Assembly: GCA_030602265.1 (NCBI GenBank)
Contig: JAUWAB010000006.1
Span: forward strand, 53,143 to 117,142
Direction: 5' to 3'
Source of the DNA: Prolixibacteraceae bacterium
GTDB taxonomy: Bacteria; Bacteroidota; Bacteroidia; Bacteroidales; Prolixibacteraceae
DNA length: 64,000 bases
Part shown: positions 40,153-49,618 of the stretch, piece by piece
How the letters are laid out: each line of letters starts with the position of its first letter
Position numbering within the stretch: position 1 is the first letter of the stretch
The notes under the pieces: model-generated
Database searches by the model: none
Told to the model about the DNA's origin: nothing
Seen by the model: only the letters and a program-made list of their open reading frames with translations
Program-made: the position numbers and the translations under genes

Positions 40153-40166
40153 GAATTTTCCTGTGA

Positions 40167-41249
40167 TCAGGGAAGCCGGTAAACTACCGAATTGATCATC
40201 ATACCTGCACCAACTGAGGTAAACACGATAACGTCGCCACTGCTGAATGAATGACCATCAAGCTTATTTTTCATGATGAGGTCGTAAAGGGTCGGTATCG
40301 TCGCCGAGGAAGAGTTACCCAGTTTGTTTATTGTCATCGGCATAACATCCTCCGGAATGTCTTTTATTTTATAAAGCTTGAAAACCCTTTCAAGAATGGC
40401 CTGGTCCATTTTTTCATTAGCCTGGTGGATCAGCACCTTTTTCACATCTTCCAGGGTAAGCCCGGCCAGTTGAAGGCTCCTTTTCACCACTTTGGGAACA
40501 TTGGTTAGGGCATAGACATATACTTTATGGCCCTGCATCCTGATGAAAAGGTCATCGCGCGGATACTCGGGATTCAATGACCGGTCCATTACCAGGAAAC
40601 CACTTTCGAGCGCATCCGTCTGGGCGGCATGGGAGAGAATCCCGACCGGTTCTTCGGAAGAAACCGCTTCTACGATAACTGCCCCTGCTCCGTCGGCAAA
40701 AATCATGGTGTCCCTGTCGTTGGGGTCGGCAACCCTGCTGTTGAGGTCAGTGCCAATTACCAGACCACGCTGATAATATCCCGATTTAAGGTACATATCG
40801 GCAACAATCAGGGCCTGTACCCATCCCGGGCAGCCGGCGATCACGTCATGGGCAAACATTTGCGGGTTTTTCAATCCCAGTTTTTGCTTGATTTTTGCAG
40901 CAATATAGGGCACCATGGTCGCCCGGTAGTTATCTGACGCCATATCGCCAAAGTTATGTGCCGCAATGATAAAATCGAGGCTCTCCGGGTCAATTCCCGA
41001 TGATTCAATAGCATTCCTGGCAGCCAGGTATCCGAGATCAGAAGTCTGCTCTTCGGGCAGTGCCCACCGCCTTTCTTCAATATTGGTTATTTCCCTGAAC
41101 TTCTCAATGATCTCTTCGTTTTCCTTTTCAAAGGGCTGGCGGGTAGCCGGATCAAAAAAACGGTACCCGCTGAAATGGTCATTGTCAATCTGAACAGGCG
41201 GGATATAACTTCCCGATCCGGTTATAATGGTATGAATATTTACAGCCAT
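40167..41249 (-). CDS. 3-oxoacyl-ACP synthase III-like protein
   Basis: A 360-residue thiolase-fold condensing enzyme resembling FabH. The catalytic triad is complete: C140 in VIAGCPGWVQ, His in VLIHQANEKMDQ and Asn in NKLGNSSSATIP. It is longer than FabH at the N-terminus, with an insert (FDPATRQPFEKENEEIIEKF shortened here to PATRQPFEKENEE), which suggests a specialised paralogue rather than the housekeeping initiator. Bacteroidetes often encode such an extra synthase for unusual lipids; the substrate is unknown. It stands between clpX (convergent) and lpxH (30 bases upstream on the same strand), perhaps one transcript. Confidence 0.88.
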   Translation of the reverse strand: MAVNIHTIITGSGSYIPPVQIDNDHFSGYRFFDPATRQPFEKENEEIIEKFREITNIEERRWALPEEQTSDLGYLAARNAIESSGIDPESLDFIIAAHNFGDMASDNYRATMVPYIAAKIKQKLGLKNPQMFAHDVIAGCPGWVQALIVADMYLKSGYYQRGLVIGTDLNSRVADPNDRDTMIFADGAGAVIVEAVSSEEPVGILSHAAQTDALESGFLVMDRSLNPEYPRDDLFIRMQGHKVYVYALTNVPKVVKRSLQLAGLTLEDVKKVLIHQANEKMDQAILERVFKLYKIKDIPEDVMPMTINKLGNSSSATIPTLYDLIMKNKLDGHSFSSGDVIVFTSVGAGMMINSVVYRLP

Positions 41250-41279
41250 AGAACAAACAATATTGTCTCAACGTGAAAT

Positions 41280-42023
41280 TTACGGTTTATATTTCTTTAA
41301 TTCAAATTTTTCCCCATCAAATACCCCGTAGGAAAAGGTTCGGATCCACTCTCCCAAAAGAATGAATCTGGTTCCTCCCTTCATGGGGATATCGGCCATT
41401 CTGTGCCTGTGCCCGAAAACAAAATAATCAAAATATTCTTTTTCCAGAACTGTTGCAGCAAACCGGAACATGCCCTCTTCTTCCGCATTAAATCCCGTAT
41501 CCTTTTTGGCCAATCTGCTGTTTTTTGACCATCGGTGAGCGAGACTGAATGCAAAGTTAGGATGAAGACGGGCAAATAACCATTGCAACAGACGGTTGGT
41601 GAATATTTTCTTAAGTAAAAGGTAACCTTTGTCATTTTCATCGAGTCCGTCTCCATGGGCAAGATAGAACTTTTTACCCATCAACTCTGCCGAATAGGAG
41701 TCTCGGTGTATAACCATGCCGGTCTCTTCAGGAAGATAATCGAATACCCACACATCATGGTTTCCGGTAAAAAAGTGGACTGGTATACCCTGATCGGTTA
41801 TTTCGGCAATCTTTCCCAATACCCTGGTGAAGCCCCTGGGCACTACTTTTCTGTATTCAAACCAGAAGTCAAAAATATCTCCCATCAGGAAAATGGCAGC
41901 AGCATCCCGACTTACTTCCGAAAGCCATCCGGCAAATCGTTTTTCCCTTTCAGGATTGTCTTTTAATGCAGGTGCACCAAGATGGACATCCGATATAAAG
42001 TATATTTTTTTATTTCTTTCCAA
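41280..42023 (-). CDS. lpxH: UDP-2,3-diacylglucosamine diphosphatase
   Basis: A 247-residue calcineurin-like metallophosphatase of lipid A synthesis producing lipid X and UMP. The metal-binding motifs appear in order: YFISDVHLGAP, MGDIFDFWFEY, FTGNHDVW, LAHGDGLD and FGHRHRM. The length and the DFWFEY segment fit LpxH/YbbF-type enzymes. It starts 30 bases upstream of the FabH-like gene on the same strand, linking two lipid-related genes. Confidence 0.9.
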   Translation of the reverse strand: MERNKKIYFISDVHLGAPALKDNPEREKRFAGWLSEVSRDAAAIFLMGDIFDFWFEYRKVVPRGFTRVLGKIAEITDQGIPVHFFTGNHDVWVFDYLPEETGMVIHRDSYSAELMGKKFYLAHGDGLDENDKGYLLLKKIFTNRLLQWLFARLHPNFAFSLAHRWSKNSRLAKKDTGFNAEEEGMFRFAATVLEKEYFDYFVFGHRHRMADIPMKGGTRFILLGEWIRTFSYGVFDGEKFELKKYKP

Positions 42024-42081
42024 ATCAGGGAATTCCGTAATTAAAATCTATATATAACCCCATTAGAAGGGAAAATCCGGT

Positions 42082-43233
42082 TTACTTTAAAAGGCTGGAA
42101 AGTGTTTTGTCGAGCGCAGGACCGGCCAGGTTCCGGGCAACAATATTCCCTTCCCTGTCGAGGAGGTAGTTAAACGGTACCGACTGTATGTTATAAAGCA
42201 TCACGGCCTGGATGCTGCCGTTCATGTCGCCGACATTGGTCCAGGTGAGTTTGTCGTTTCTGATGGCATTTAACCAGGGTTGCCGGTCTTTGTCGACACT
42301 TACCTGGTAAATCTCGAAGCCCCGGCTGCGGTATTTTTGATAAGCTTCAACCAAAACCGGATTAAGGATCCTGGAGTTCTGGTCGAGGGCAGACCAGAAA
42401 TGGAGCAAAACATATTTTCCGCGAAGCGAAGAAAGGGCTATCTCATTGCCGTTCTGGTCGGGAAGAACGATCTCCGGACTGGAGGAGCCAGCCTCGTCGA
42501 CCAGCCTTCTCAACTGTTCGTTCCTTTCCATGGCAATAAGCTGAAGGGTATTCTGATACAGTGCCTTAACATGTTCGGACTGAGGATAAAAGGAATTCAG
42601 CGCCGAAGCAGCAATCCGCAAGGCCTGCAGGTCCCTGACCACATAATTTTCGTTGTCAAATTTCTGGTAAAGGGCAAGGACACTCGCCATGGAGAAAGGA
42701 TTTTCAGATACAAATGTGGTTGAATAATTGATCTGTTCTTCAACGATTTCCTGATATGACTTGTCTAACTGTTCTTTTACCACTGCGAAATCAGCACGGT
42801 CAAGATATAAGGAATAGAGCGACGACAGAGAATCGAGCCTTTGTTTGGTCGTATTCAGCTTCTGGTTAAGTTCCTGTACCAGGATGGACCCCGGTGAACC
42901 TTCCACAAGATATTCACGGGCAAAATTGAGTGCATCGGCCTTCACCGTGATCACCTCTGCCGAATCAATCAACAGGGTAACAAAGTTATTTTCAGAAAGT
43001 TTCAGAAGAAAAAAGGTAGGGATACTGACATGGTGGCGAAACCTGAATTCGCCGTTCTTTCCAATTTTTACGGAGTCGACCGGACGCATGCTGGCAACCA
43101 TTAATTCCTCCAGATAAATCATTCTGTCCCGGGCATTCGTGATTATGCCTGAAATTTCAGCTTTCTGAGGCCTGTCGCATCCTGCCAGTGTCAAAACAAT
43201 AAGCCAGATAAAGATCAAATGTCTTTTCTTCAT
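42082..43233 (-). CDS. Thioredoxin-like lipoprotein lacking the CxxC site
   Basis: A 383-residue predicted lipoprotein (lipobox LTLAGC, Cys at 19). An N-terminal DUF4369-like beta domain (AEISGIITNARDRMIYLEEL) is followed by a helical linker (residues ~110-225) and a C-terminal TlpA/AhpC-type thioredoxin fold (IVLPDQNGNEIALSSLRGKYVLLHFW). Where TlpA proteins have WCGPC, this one reads FWSALDQNSRILNP, so both redox cysteines are gone, yet the fold and the cis-Pro segment (IQSVPFNYLLD) are kept. It may have a binding or structural role rather than disulfide exchange. It is divergent from ribF. Confidence 0.85.
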   Translation of the reverse strand: MKKRHLIFIWLIVLTLAGCDRPQKAEISGIITNARDRMIYLEELMVASMRPVDSVKIGKNGEFRFRHHVSIPTFFLLKLSENNFVTLLIDSAEVITVKADALNFAREYLVEGSPGSILVQELNQKLNTTKQRLDSLSSLYSLYLDRADFAVVKEQLDKSYQEIVEEQINYSTTFVSENPFSMASVLALYQKFDNENYVVRDLQALRIAASALNSFYPQSEHVKALYQNTLQLIAMERNEQLRRLVDEAGSSSPEIVLPDQNGNEIALSSLRGKYVLLHFWSALDQNSRILNPVLVEAYQKYRSRGFEIYQVSVDKDRQPWLNAIRNDKLTWTNVGDMNGSIQAVMLYNIQSVPFNYLLDREGNIVARNLAGPALDKTLSSLLK

Positions 43234-43310
43234 TTTCTTCTTTTTAAAAACCGATAAAATTAATAAAATCCGATATCCGGAAATATTCGGGGGCGAAGAT
43301 AATTATTTTA

Positions 43311-43318
43311 TATTTTTG
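43311..43318 (+). promoter_or_regulatory. Putative -7 element for ribF
   Basis: TATTTTTG, 19 bases upstream of the GTG start of ribF. Confidence 0.55.
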
Positions 43319-43337
43319 GCTCCAAGTTTTTATCAAC

Positions 43338-44276
43338 GTGAGAATATATAACGACTTACATAACTTCAGTGCCCAAAAGCCGGTTGTGACCATTGGTACT
43401 TTTGACGGTGTTCACAAAGGTCATCACAAAGTGTTGGACCGGCTAAAGGATATCGCCTTGCAGAACAAGGGTGAAACGGTGGTTTTTACGTTTTATCCGC
43501 ACCCTAGGCTGGTCCTGTCTCCTGAAGAACATAACCTGCGTTTGCTTACTACGCTTGACGAAAAAGTGGAATTGCTCAGACAGGCAGGGATCAATCATCT
43601 GATTGTGTATCCCTTTACGAGGGAATTTGCCGAACTGAATTATTCCGATTTTGTCAGGGAGATTCTGGTGAATGAGATGAAAATCCACAGTCTGGTGGTG
43701 GGCTATGATCATCGTTTCGGAAAAGACAGACAGGGGGGGTATGAATACCTTCAGGTTTGTGCCGATAAATACGGGTTCCGGATTGAAAAACTTGATGTGC
43801 TGCTTATCGATGAAGTAAACATCAGTTCTACCCGGATCAGAAATGCCCTTGAATCGGGAGACATTGCACTTGCCAACCAGTATCTGGGCTATCCCTATAC
43901 CCTGCACGGAAAGGTTGTTGAAGGTCAGAAGCTGGGAAGGACCATTGGATTCCCTACGGCCAATATTGAATCTTCGGATATTCACAAATTAATCCCGGGT
44001 TACGGGGTTTATGCGGTCAAAGCTGAAATCGACGGTGAATCTTTCAACGGAATGCTCAATATTGGTACCCGGCCAACTTTTAATAAGAATGCTGACCAGC
44101 GAAGTATCGAAGTGAACATCTTCGGATTCGACAGGGTGATTTACGGAAGGGATGTGACCATCCGTTTCCATGATAAAATCAGAGAGGAAAAAAGGTTTCC
44201 GGGTAAGGAAGCCCTTGTTGAACAGTTGCATCTCGACCGGTTGGCATCGTTAAAAATACTGGAAAAGGCCGGATAA
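43338..44276 (+). CDS. ribF: Bifunctional riboflavin kinase/FAD synthetase
   Basis: A 312-residue enzyme making FMN and FAD from riboflavin. The N-terminal adenylyltransferase has VTIGTFDGVHKGHHKVLDR and the YDHRFGKDRQGGYEYL motif; the C-terminal riboflavin kinase has GRTIGFPTANIE and GVYAVKAEI. The start is GTG at 43338-43340 (MRIYNDLHNFSAQKP); there is no ATG ahead of the nucleotide-binding motif in frame. It stands alone. Confidence 0.96.
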   Translation: MRIYNDLHNFSAQKPVVTIGTFDGVHKGHHKVLDRLKDIALQNKGETVVFTFYPHPRLVLSPEEHNLRLLTTLDEKVELLRQAGINHLIVYPFTREFAELNYSDFVREILVNEMKIHSLVVGYDHRFGKDRQGGYEYLQVCADKYGFRIEKLDVLLIDEVNISSTRIRNALESGDIALANQYLGYPYTLHGKVVEGQKLGRTIGFPTANIESSDIHKLIPGYGVYAVKAEIDGESFNGMLNIGTRPTFNKNADQRSIEVNIFGFDRVIYGRDVTIRFHDKIREEKRFPGKEALVEQLHLDRLASLKILEKAG

Positions 44277-44295
44277 CCCGGATCAGGGTCAGTTT

Positions 44296-45360
44296 TTACC
44301 TGGCAACGATCAGATCGCATGAAACCGGCAGGTGATCGCTGTAGGGCACGTCGTAGGTCGTGAAGTTGTAACTTTTAAATCGCCGGCTGTGGAGAATGTA
44401 ATCGATCCGGAACGAAGGAAGCTTACCGATATACGTCTGTCCGATGCCCTGTCCGGAACATACGAAGGCATCTTTCAGGTTACCACGGACCTGCTGGTAG
44501 GCATAGGAGGCAGGGGAGTCGTTGAAATCTCCGCAAACAATTACCGGATACGGACATTCATCAATTTTCGCCCGGATGAGCCTTGCCTGGACAGCCCTCA
44601 TTTTTACTGCCCTCCTGAATTTTGACCCCAGTTCTCTCGCTTCCCGGAGGTCCTGTTCGCTCGACAACATTGGTGACTCAATGATTTTGTACCTTTCGGG
44701 ATCAATCTGGTATGACTGGAGGTGTACATTAAACACCCTGATGGTATCCTCACCTGCAAGAATATCCGTGGCAATGGCAATATTCCCCGAATTTTCAAAC
44801 CGGATTTCCTGCATCTTCAGTATCGGAAACCGCGACATGGTTACCGAACCGCCGGTGCTGCTGGTTCTGGCATACTGATAATGCCTGATTGAGGGCAGTT
44901 CCTTCCTGGTGGCTTCCAGGTTGAAAACACTGTTGGTCCTCAGTTTCACCTCCTGAAGGCATATGATATCCGGCTGGTTTTCTTTCAGAAAACTTTTGAT
45001 GAGCTCGGCAAGCTCGCGGGAGGGGTTCCTACCTGTGCCGGTAAAATGTTTTACGTTGTAGGACACTACTTTTACGCCCTGTTCGTCAGTGTTTTTCCCG
45101 TTCAGCTGGTAAAAACGATTCGTTACATTAAATCCCAGGAGAATCGCTATAAGCGACAAGAGAATGAACCGGGGCCTCATCAGAAGCCAGAATACACAGA
45201 AGAGGAGATTGATCGTCAGAACATACGGATAGGCCAGACCTGCAGCTGCCAGATACCACATTTGATCGGGCGGGACATGGAGTGCCGCATAACCCAGCAG
45301 TAAGGCAACTACGGATATTGCATTAATAATCAGTAGGGTATATTTGACCAGATTTCTCAA
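44296..45360 (-). CDS. Membrane-anchored endonuclease/exonuclease/phosphatase-fold protein
   Basis: A 354-residue protein. Three N-terminal transmembrane helices (residues ~8-25, ~35-57, ~62-82) are followed by an EEP catalytic domain with VVSYNVKHF, ICLQEVKLR, VHLQSYQ, VCGDFNDSPASY and the final YSDHLPVSCDL; the catalytic Glu, Asp, Asn and His are all present. The fold covers DNases, phosphatases and sphingomyelinases, so the substrate cannot be assigned. The orientation suggests a periplasmic or cytoplasmic domain tethered to the inner membrane. Confidence 0.88.
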   Translation of the reverse strand: MRNLVKYTLLIINAISVVALLLGYAALHVPPDQMWYLAAAGLAYPYVLTINLLFCVFWLLMRPRFILLSLIAILLGFNVTNRFYQLNGKNTDEQGVKVVSYNVKHFTGTGRNPSRELAELIKSFLKENQPDIICLQEVKLRTNSVFNLEATRKELPSIRHYQYARTSSTGGSVTMSRFPILKMQEIRFENSGNIAIATDILAGEDTIRVFNVHLQSYQIDPERYKIIESPMLSSEQDLREARELGSKFRRAVKMRAVQARLIRAKIDECPYPVIVCGDFNDSPASYAYQQVRGNLKDAFVCSGQGIGQTYIGKLPSFRIDYILHSRRFKSYNFTTYDVPYSDHLPVSCDLIVAR

Positions 45361-45443
45361 AACATTGCTTCTGTTTCAGAATGCAATATAGTGAATTCGG
45401 ACATTGGATAATCAAGTTCCGGTTGAATTTAACAGCTCTTTCA

Positions 45444-46295
45444 TTATTTACCTGACGGGTTTTTCCCCCTGATCATTCTTTCCTTGCCATGGATATCACA
45501 CTTGATTTCTATCTTTTCAAACCCACCATCTTTCAGTAGTTCAGTCATCTGAGTCCCGAACCGCTCATTGATTTCAAAATACAGATTCCCGCCGGGATTC
45601 AGCATTTCCCGGGAAAATTGTACAATGGCTTCATAATAGACCAGAGGGTGGCTGTCGGGTACAAATAATGCCTGCCCTGGTTCAAAATCGAGTACATTGG
45701 GGTGCATGTACTGTTTTTCCGACTCAGCGACATAAGGAGGATTGCTCACGATGAGGTCATATTTTGATGGCCAGCTGACCTCTTTCCAGCGAAGAATGTC
45801 GGCTATAAAGAACCTGATGTTCTGTTTGGCGTCCTGGGCATTCATTCTGGCCATTTCAAGTGCTTCGGGCGAAATGTCGCAGCCCGACACGTTCATTCCC
45901 GGATTATCCTTTTTTATCGCCAGGGCAATGCATCCGCTTCCGGTACCGATGTCAAGCGCCTCCCCTTTATGATACCCGGACTGTGATATCCAGCCGGTCA
46001 ATTCTGCCGTCTCTGGTCTCGGGATCAGGACCGAAGGGTTTACCCGCAGTTTCATACCGGAAAATTCAGTATATCCCAGGATATACTGAACCGGTTCCCT
46101 TTTTTTTAATCTCATGGTTATATCCCGGATAACCGATATTTCATCCGGATCAAGGGATTCATGCCGCCTGACGGCCAGATCGGTAAGACTATATTTTTTC
46201 AGATGGTGGAAAATCAGCCTGATCAGGCTTTCTATCTCCCGTTCGGGGTATAATGACTTTAATTCCTTCCTGATGTATTGAATAGTCGCTTGCAT
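45444..46295 (-). CDS. prmC: Release factor glutamine N5-methyltransferase
   Basis: A 283-residue SAM-dependent methyltransferase that modifies the GGQ glutamine of RF1/RF2. The SAM motif ALDIGTGSGCIALAIK and the catalytic VSNPPYVAESE are clear. The ATG at 46293-46295 (MQATIQYIRKELKSL) is chosen; the in-frame upstream codons to 46406 would overlap ribD and are not conserved. It is divergent from ribD with only 37 bases between start codons. Confidence 0.94.
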   Translation of the reverse strand: MQATIQYIRKELKSLYPEREIESLIRLIFHHLKKYSLTDLAVRRHESLDPDEISVIRDITMRLKKREPVQYILGYTEFSGMKLRVNPSVLIPRPETAELTGWISQSGYHKGEALDIGTGSGCIALAIKKDNPGMNVSGCDISPEALEMARMNAQDAKQNIRFFIADILRWKEVSWPSKYDLIVSNPPYVAESEKQYMHPNVLDFEPGQALFVPDSHPLVYYEAIVQFSREMLNPGGNLYFEINERFGTQMTELLKDGGFEKIEIKCDIHGKERMIRGKNPSGK

Positions 46296-46300
46296 TGTGT

Positions 46301-46308
46301 TATTTTTG
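46301..46308 (+). promoter_or_regulatory. Putative -7 element for ribD
   Basis: TATTTTTG, 24 bases upstream of the ribD ATG; a TTG at 46278-46280 lies at 20-base spacing. Confidence 0.5.
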
Positions 46309-46309
46309 G

Positions 46310-46317
46310 CAAAGTTA
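46310..46317 (-). promoter_or_regulatory. Putative -7 element for prmC
   Basis: TAACTTTG on the minus strand, 14 bases upstream of the prmC ATG and one base from the plus-strand ribD element. Confidence 0.5.
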
Positions 46318-46332
46318 CTTAATTGGCCGTAC

Positions 46333-47385
46333 ATGACGAACCACGAAGGATATATGCGCCGCTGCATTGAACTTGCACGGAACGGAGCAGGAAATACTGC
46401 ACCCAATCCTATGGTTGGTTGTGTGATCGTTAACGAAGGCAGGATTATCGGTGAGGGTTACCATGCAGTGTATGGCGGACCACATGCGGAGGTGAATGCG
46501 GTCAGGTCGGTCCGCGATCCCCGGTTGCTCAGCTCCTCTACCATGTATGTGAGTCTTGAACCATGTTCCCATCATGGAAAAACCCCGCCATGCAGTGATC
46601 TGATCCTGAATAAAAGAATTCCTCATGTAATTATAGGTACTTCAGATCCATTTTCTGAGGTCGCAGGAAAAGGGATTGCCCGGTTAAGACAGGGCGGGGT
46701 AAATGTGGAAACAGGGGTCCTGGAGTCTGAATGCCGCTGGCAGAACCGCCGTTTTTTTACATTTCATGAAAGCAGCAGGCCTTATGTTATCCTGAAATGG
46801 GCGCAGACCCTCGACGGGTTTATCGCTCCGGAAAATGTTCCCGGACAGCCTGTCTGGATTTCCGGGAGACTGGCCAGGACTTTTGTCCACAAGACCCGGA
46901 CAGAGGAAGGGGCCATTCTGGTAGGAACCGAAACCGTCATAATGGACAATCCTTCCCTAACCGCCCGGGACTGGAGCGGGAAATCTCCTTTACGGGTGGT
47001 CATCGACCGTACCGGAAGGATTCCATTTCATTATAGCGTTTTTAACGGGGAGGCACCAACATTGGTGTTCACCGGAGGAACAGGGAATTGGCCGGAAGGC
47101 GTCGATGCCGTGCAAATCCGGTTCGACCGGGATGTGCCATTACAAATCCTTCAGGAACTTTACCGAAGGGATATTCAATCGGTGATTATTGAGGGAGGTG
47201 CTGTCACCCTGCAGCATTTTATCAATGCCGGACTTTGGGACGAAGCCCACATTTTCAGCGGCCCGGAAATGTTTTCCCGGGGTGTCAGGGCTCCGTTGAT
47301 CAGCGGGATACCGGCAGAAAGAGTCCATTTGGACGAGACGGTACTTACCCTCATGGTCAATCCTTTTAACCGTTATATACCCTGA
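46333..47385 (+). CDS. ribD: Bifunctional riboflavin deaminase/reductase
   Basis: A 350-residue enzyme for steps two and three of riboflavin synthesis. The N-terminal deaminase zinc site reads GGPHAEVNAV and EPCSHHGKTPPCSD; the C-terminal reductase domain has ILKWAQTLDGFIA and VGTETVIMDNPSLTAR. The ATG at 46333 (MTNHEGYMRRCIELA) fits the family; earlier in-frame codons run into prmC. The stop lies 13 bases inside the convergent DUF6146 gene. ribF is about 2 kb away but on its own. Confidence 0.95.
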   Translation: MTNHEGYMRRCIELARNGAGNTAPNPMVGCVIVNEGRIIGEGYHAVYGGPHAEVNAVRSVRDPRLLSSSTMYVSLEPCSHHGKTPPCSDLILNKRIPHVIIGTSDPFSEVAGKGIARLRQGGVNVETGVLESECRWQNRRFFTFHESSRPYVILKWAQTLDGFIAPENVPGQPVWISGRLARTFVHKTRTEEGAILVGTETVIMDNPSLTARDWSGKSPLRVVIDRTGRIPFHYSVFNGEAPTLVFTGGTGNWPEGVDAVQIRFDRDVPLQILQELYRRDIQSVIIEGGAVTLQHFINAGLWDEAHIFSGPEMFSRGVRAPLISGIPAERVHLDETVLTLMVNPFNRYIP

Positions 47386-47813
47386 GGCCTCAGTCCTTCC
47401 GGCAGGATGGGTATTCTGAGCTTTTTCTCCACATACTGGAAGTAGTAAAACAACTTATAGTTCAGTTCCAGGCCATAATCAATATGGTACTGATAGTCGA
47501 TGTAAGTATCAAAGTACCTGCCCGGCCTGCCGGAAACGGCTTTGGAATTCCATGCAGATACATACTGACGGTTCCAGTTTTCCAGATAGGTCTTTGAGTG
47601 AAACCAGACAGGCCTGGCGTTGGAAATCATCCAGGCTTCAAAACCAGGATCCAGGATTATCAATTCATAGGTGATGGAGTCCTGATCTTCCTCAGGTGAA
47701 TTTCCGATGGTGACCTTTGTTGTTTCCCGGGTGAGGGTGCAGGCGGCTACGGCCAGAATGAAGGCCAGTAATGCCAGTGATTTTTTAAACTGAACAGGTG
47801 TTTTGTTTTTCAT
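47373..47813 (-). CDS. DUF6146-like lipoprotein
   Basis: A 146-residue predicted lipoprotein (lipobox ALAVAAC-like, ILAVAAC, Cys at about 25). The central ITYELIILDPGFEAWMIS and WFHSKTYLENWNRQYVSAWN segments, followed by Tyr-rich YIDYQYHIDYGLELNYKLFYYF, match a family restricted to Bacteroidetes (DUF6146 as I recall it). Function unknown. It overlaps the end of ribD tail to tail by 13 bases. Confidence 0.75.
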   Translation of the reverse strand: MKNKTPVQFKKSLALLAFILAVAACTLTRETTKVTIGNSPEEDQDSITYELIILDPGFEAWMISNARPVWFHSKTYLENWNRQYVSAWNSKAVSGRPGRYFDTYIDYQYHIDYGLELNYKLFYYFQYVEKKLRIPILPEGLRPQGI

Positions 47814-47952
47814 GGCTGTTTACTCATTGACTTATAAGTTATACGAAAAGCTGTTTCCTTTGGTTAATCACCGGAAGTAATGTTTTAAAAGAATTGCGGA
47901 AATTGTTTTAAATAAAAATCATCCTTAATTTTACAAAACAGATATTTAGTAT

Positions 47953-49419
47953 ATGTGGTTTGATTGGAACTTTCAGCAGCCGAGTGTCTGGGGAGTATTA
48001 TCACTGGTATTTTTAATTACCAGCATATCCATTGCGGTTGTCATCATACTCGAGAAACGGTCTCCTTTCAAGACCGCCGCATGGATTATGGTGCTTGTCC
48101 TGTTGCCGGTTATCGGACTGGTTTTCTACCTTTTTTTCGGGCAGGAATACCGGAAGCAGAAACTTTTTTCCCGAAGGGGCATTAAAGCCCTTACGCGTTT
48201 CCGCAGGGTAACCAGCCGGCAGATGAGGCTGCTGCAAAAAATGGAGTACCAGCTGCCGCATCCGGCAAGCAATAATCTGAAAATCATTTCCTTGCTGCTC
48301 AATAACTCGCATTCATTGTTAACCACCGGTAACCAGCTGAAGATCCTCAACAATGGTAAGAAAACCATGGATGCCCTGTTCGATGCCCTGGAAGAAGCCA
48401 CACACCATATACACCTTGAATATTATATCATTGAGAATGACAAAATTGGTAACAGGTTGAAGGAGATCCTGATCCGAAAAAGGCTGGAAGGGGTTGAGGT
48501 TCGGATTATCATTGACGATGTTGGCAGCTGGGGGCTTGACAAGGATTATATCGGCGACCTGAAACAAGCCGGAGTTGAAATATGGTCCTTTATGGAAGTC
48601 CGGTTTCCCCGTCTGACCGGCAGGGTAAATTACCGCAATCACCGGAAGATTGCCATCGTTGACGGGAAAATCGGGTTTACCGGAGGGATCAATATCGCCG
48701 ACCGATACCTGGATGGTTTGCCCGGTATCGGCCCATGGAGAGATACTCATCTCAAAATTGAAGGTGATGCAGTGGCCTGTATGCAGGTGGTATTTGCTGC
48801 CGACTGGTATTTTGTTACCGGAGAGAACCTTTGGGGAAATACCTATTTCAGGCCTTTCACGGAAGAACCCGGAATTCCGGTGCAAATCAGCGCGTGCGGG
48901 CCCGATTCCGACTGGGACAGCATCAGCCAGGCAATCTTTACCGGCATTGCCGGAGCCCAGAAGGAAGTTTACCTGGTTACTCCCTACCTGATGCCACCGA
49001 ATGCCATAACCGTTGCACTGAAAACCGCTGCGCTTGGTGGTGTTGATGTACGGATTATTATTCCGGAGCGGTCGGATGCCCATATCCCGAGATGGTGTTC
49101 ATTCTCCTATGTTGAGGAATTACTTGAAGCAGGTGTCAGAATATTTTTCTATCAGCGGGGATTTATTCACAGTAAGCTTGTGATGGTAGACGGGGTATTT
49201 TCTTCTGTTGGCACTGCCAATCTTGATTTCCGGAGCCTTGAGACCAATTTTGAGGTTAATGCCTTTGTTTATGACGAACGGTTCACCAGACAGCTTACTG
49301 CCTATTTCAGGGTTGACCTTCGAAACAGCCGGGAAATTGTGCTGAGCGATTGGAAGAAGAGGCCCTGGTATAACAAAACCAGAGAATCGCTGGCCTATTT
49401 TGTCAGTCCCTTGTATTAG
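47953..49419 (+). CDS. cls: Cardiolipin synthase
   Basis: A 488-residue phospholipase D superfamily membrane enzyme that condenses two phosphatidylglycerols. Two N-terminal transmembrane helices (residues ~15-37 and ~42-62, the second followed by FFGQEYRKQK) precede two HKD motifs: NHRKIAIVDGKIGFTGG and FIHSKLVMVDGVFSSVGT. The size and the LEYYIIENDKIG segment match ClsA-type enzymes. It is a single gene. Confidence 0.95.
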   Translation: MWFDWNFQQPSVWGVLSLVFLITSISIAVVIILEKRSPFKTAAWIMVLVLLPVIGLVFYLFFGQEYRKQKLFSRRGIKALTRFRRVTSRQMRLLQKMEYQLPHPASNNLKIISLLLNNSHSLLTTGNQLKILNNGKKTMDALFDALEEATHHIHLEYYIIENDKIGNRLKEILIRKRLEGVEVRIIIDDVGSWGLDKDYIGDLKQAGVEIWSFMEVRFPRLTGRVNYRNHRKIAIVDGKIGFTGGINIADRYLDGLPGIGPWRDTHLKIEGDAVACMQVVFAADWYFVTGENLWGNTYFRPFTEEPGIPVQISACGPDSDWDSISQAIFTGIAGAQKEVYLVTPYLMPPNAITVALKTAALGGVDVRIIIPERSDAHIPRWCSFSYVEELLEAGVRIFFYQRGFIHSKLVMVDGVFSSVGTANLDFRSLETNFEVNAFVYDERFTRQLTAYFRVDLRNSREIVLSDWKKRPWYNKTRESLAYFVSPLY

Positions 49420-49618
49420 CGAAAAAAAATCCTGGCATTCTGATGCATCCATGACCCGCAGAGCAATTCTTTTCCTAAGTTTACGCGGTTATCCATCCGG
49501 TTCGGAACTGACCCTTCCCATACGGGTAAAGATCAGGAAGATAATGGATTTCACTCATAGACTGATCTTTTTTTACCCATTTTTGTTATTGGAAAACAAT
49601 TACCAGAAGAGGAAAACT

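Noticed and set aside
46278..46333. FMN riboswitch upstream of ribD or ribF
   Set aside because: The 37-base spacer before ribD and the short leader of ribF are too small, and no RFN-element sequence is visible.
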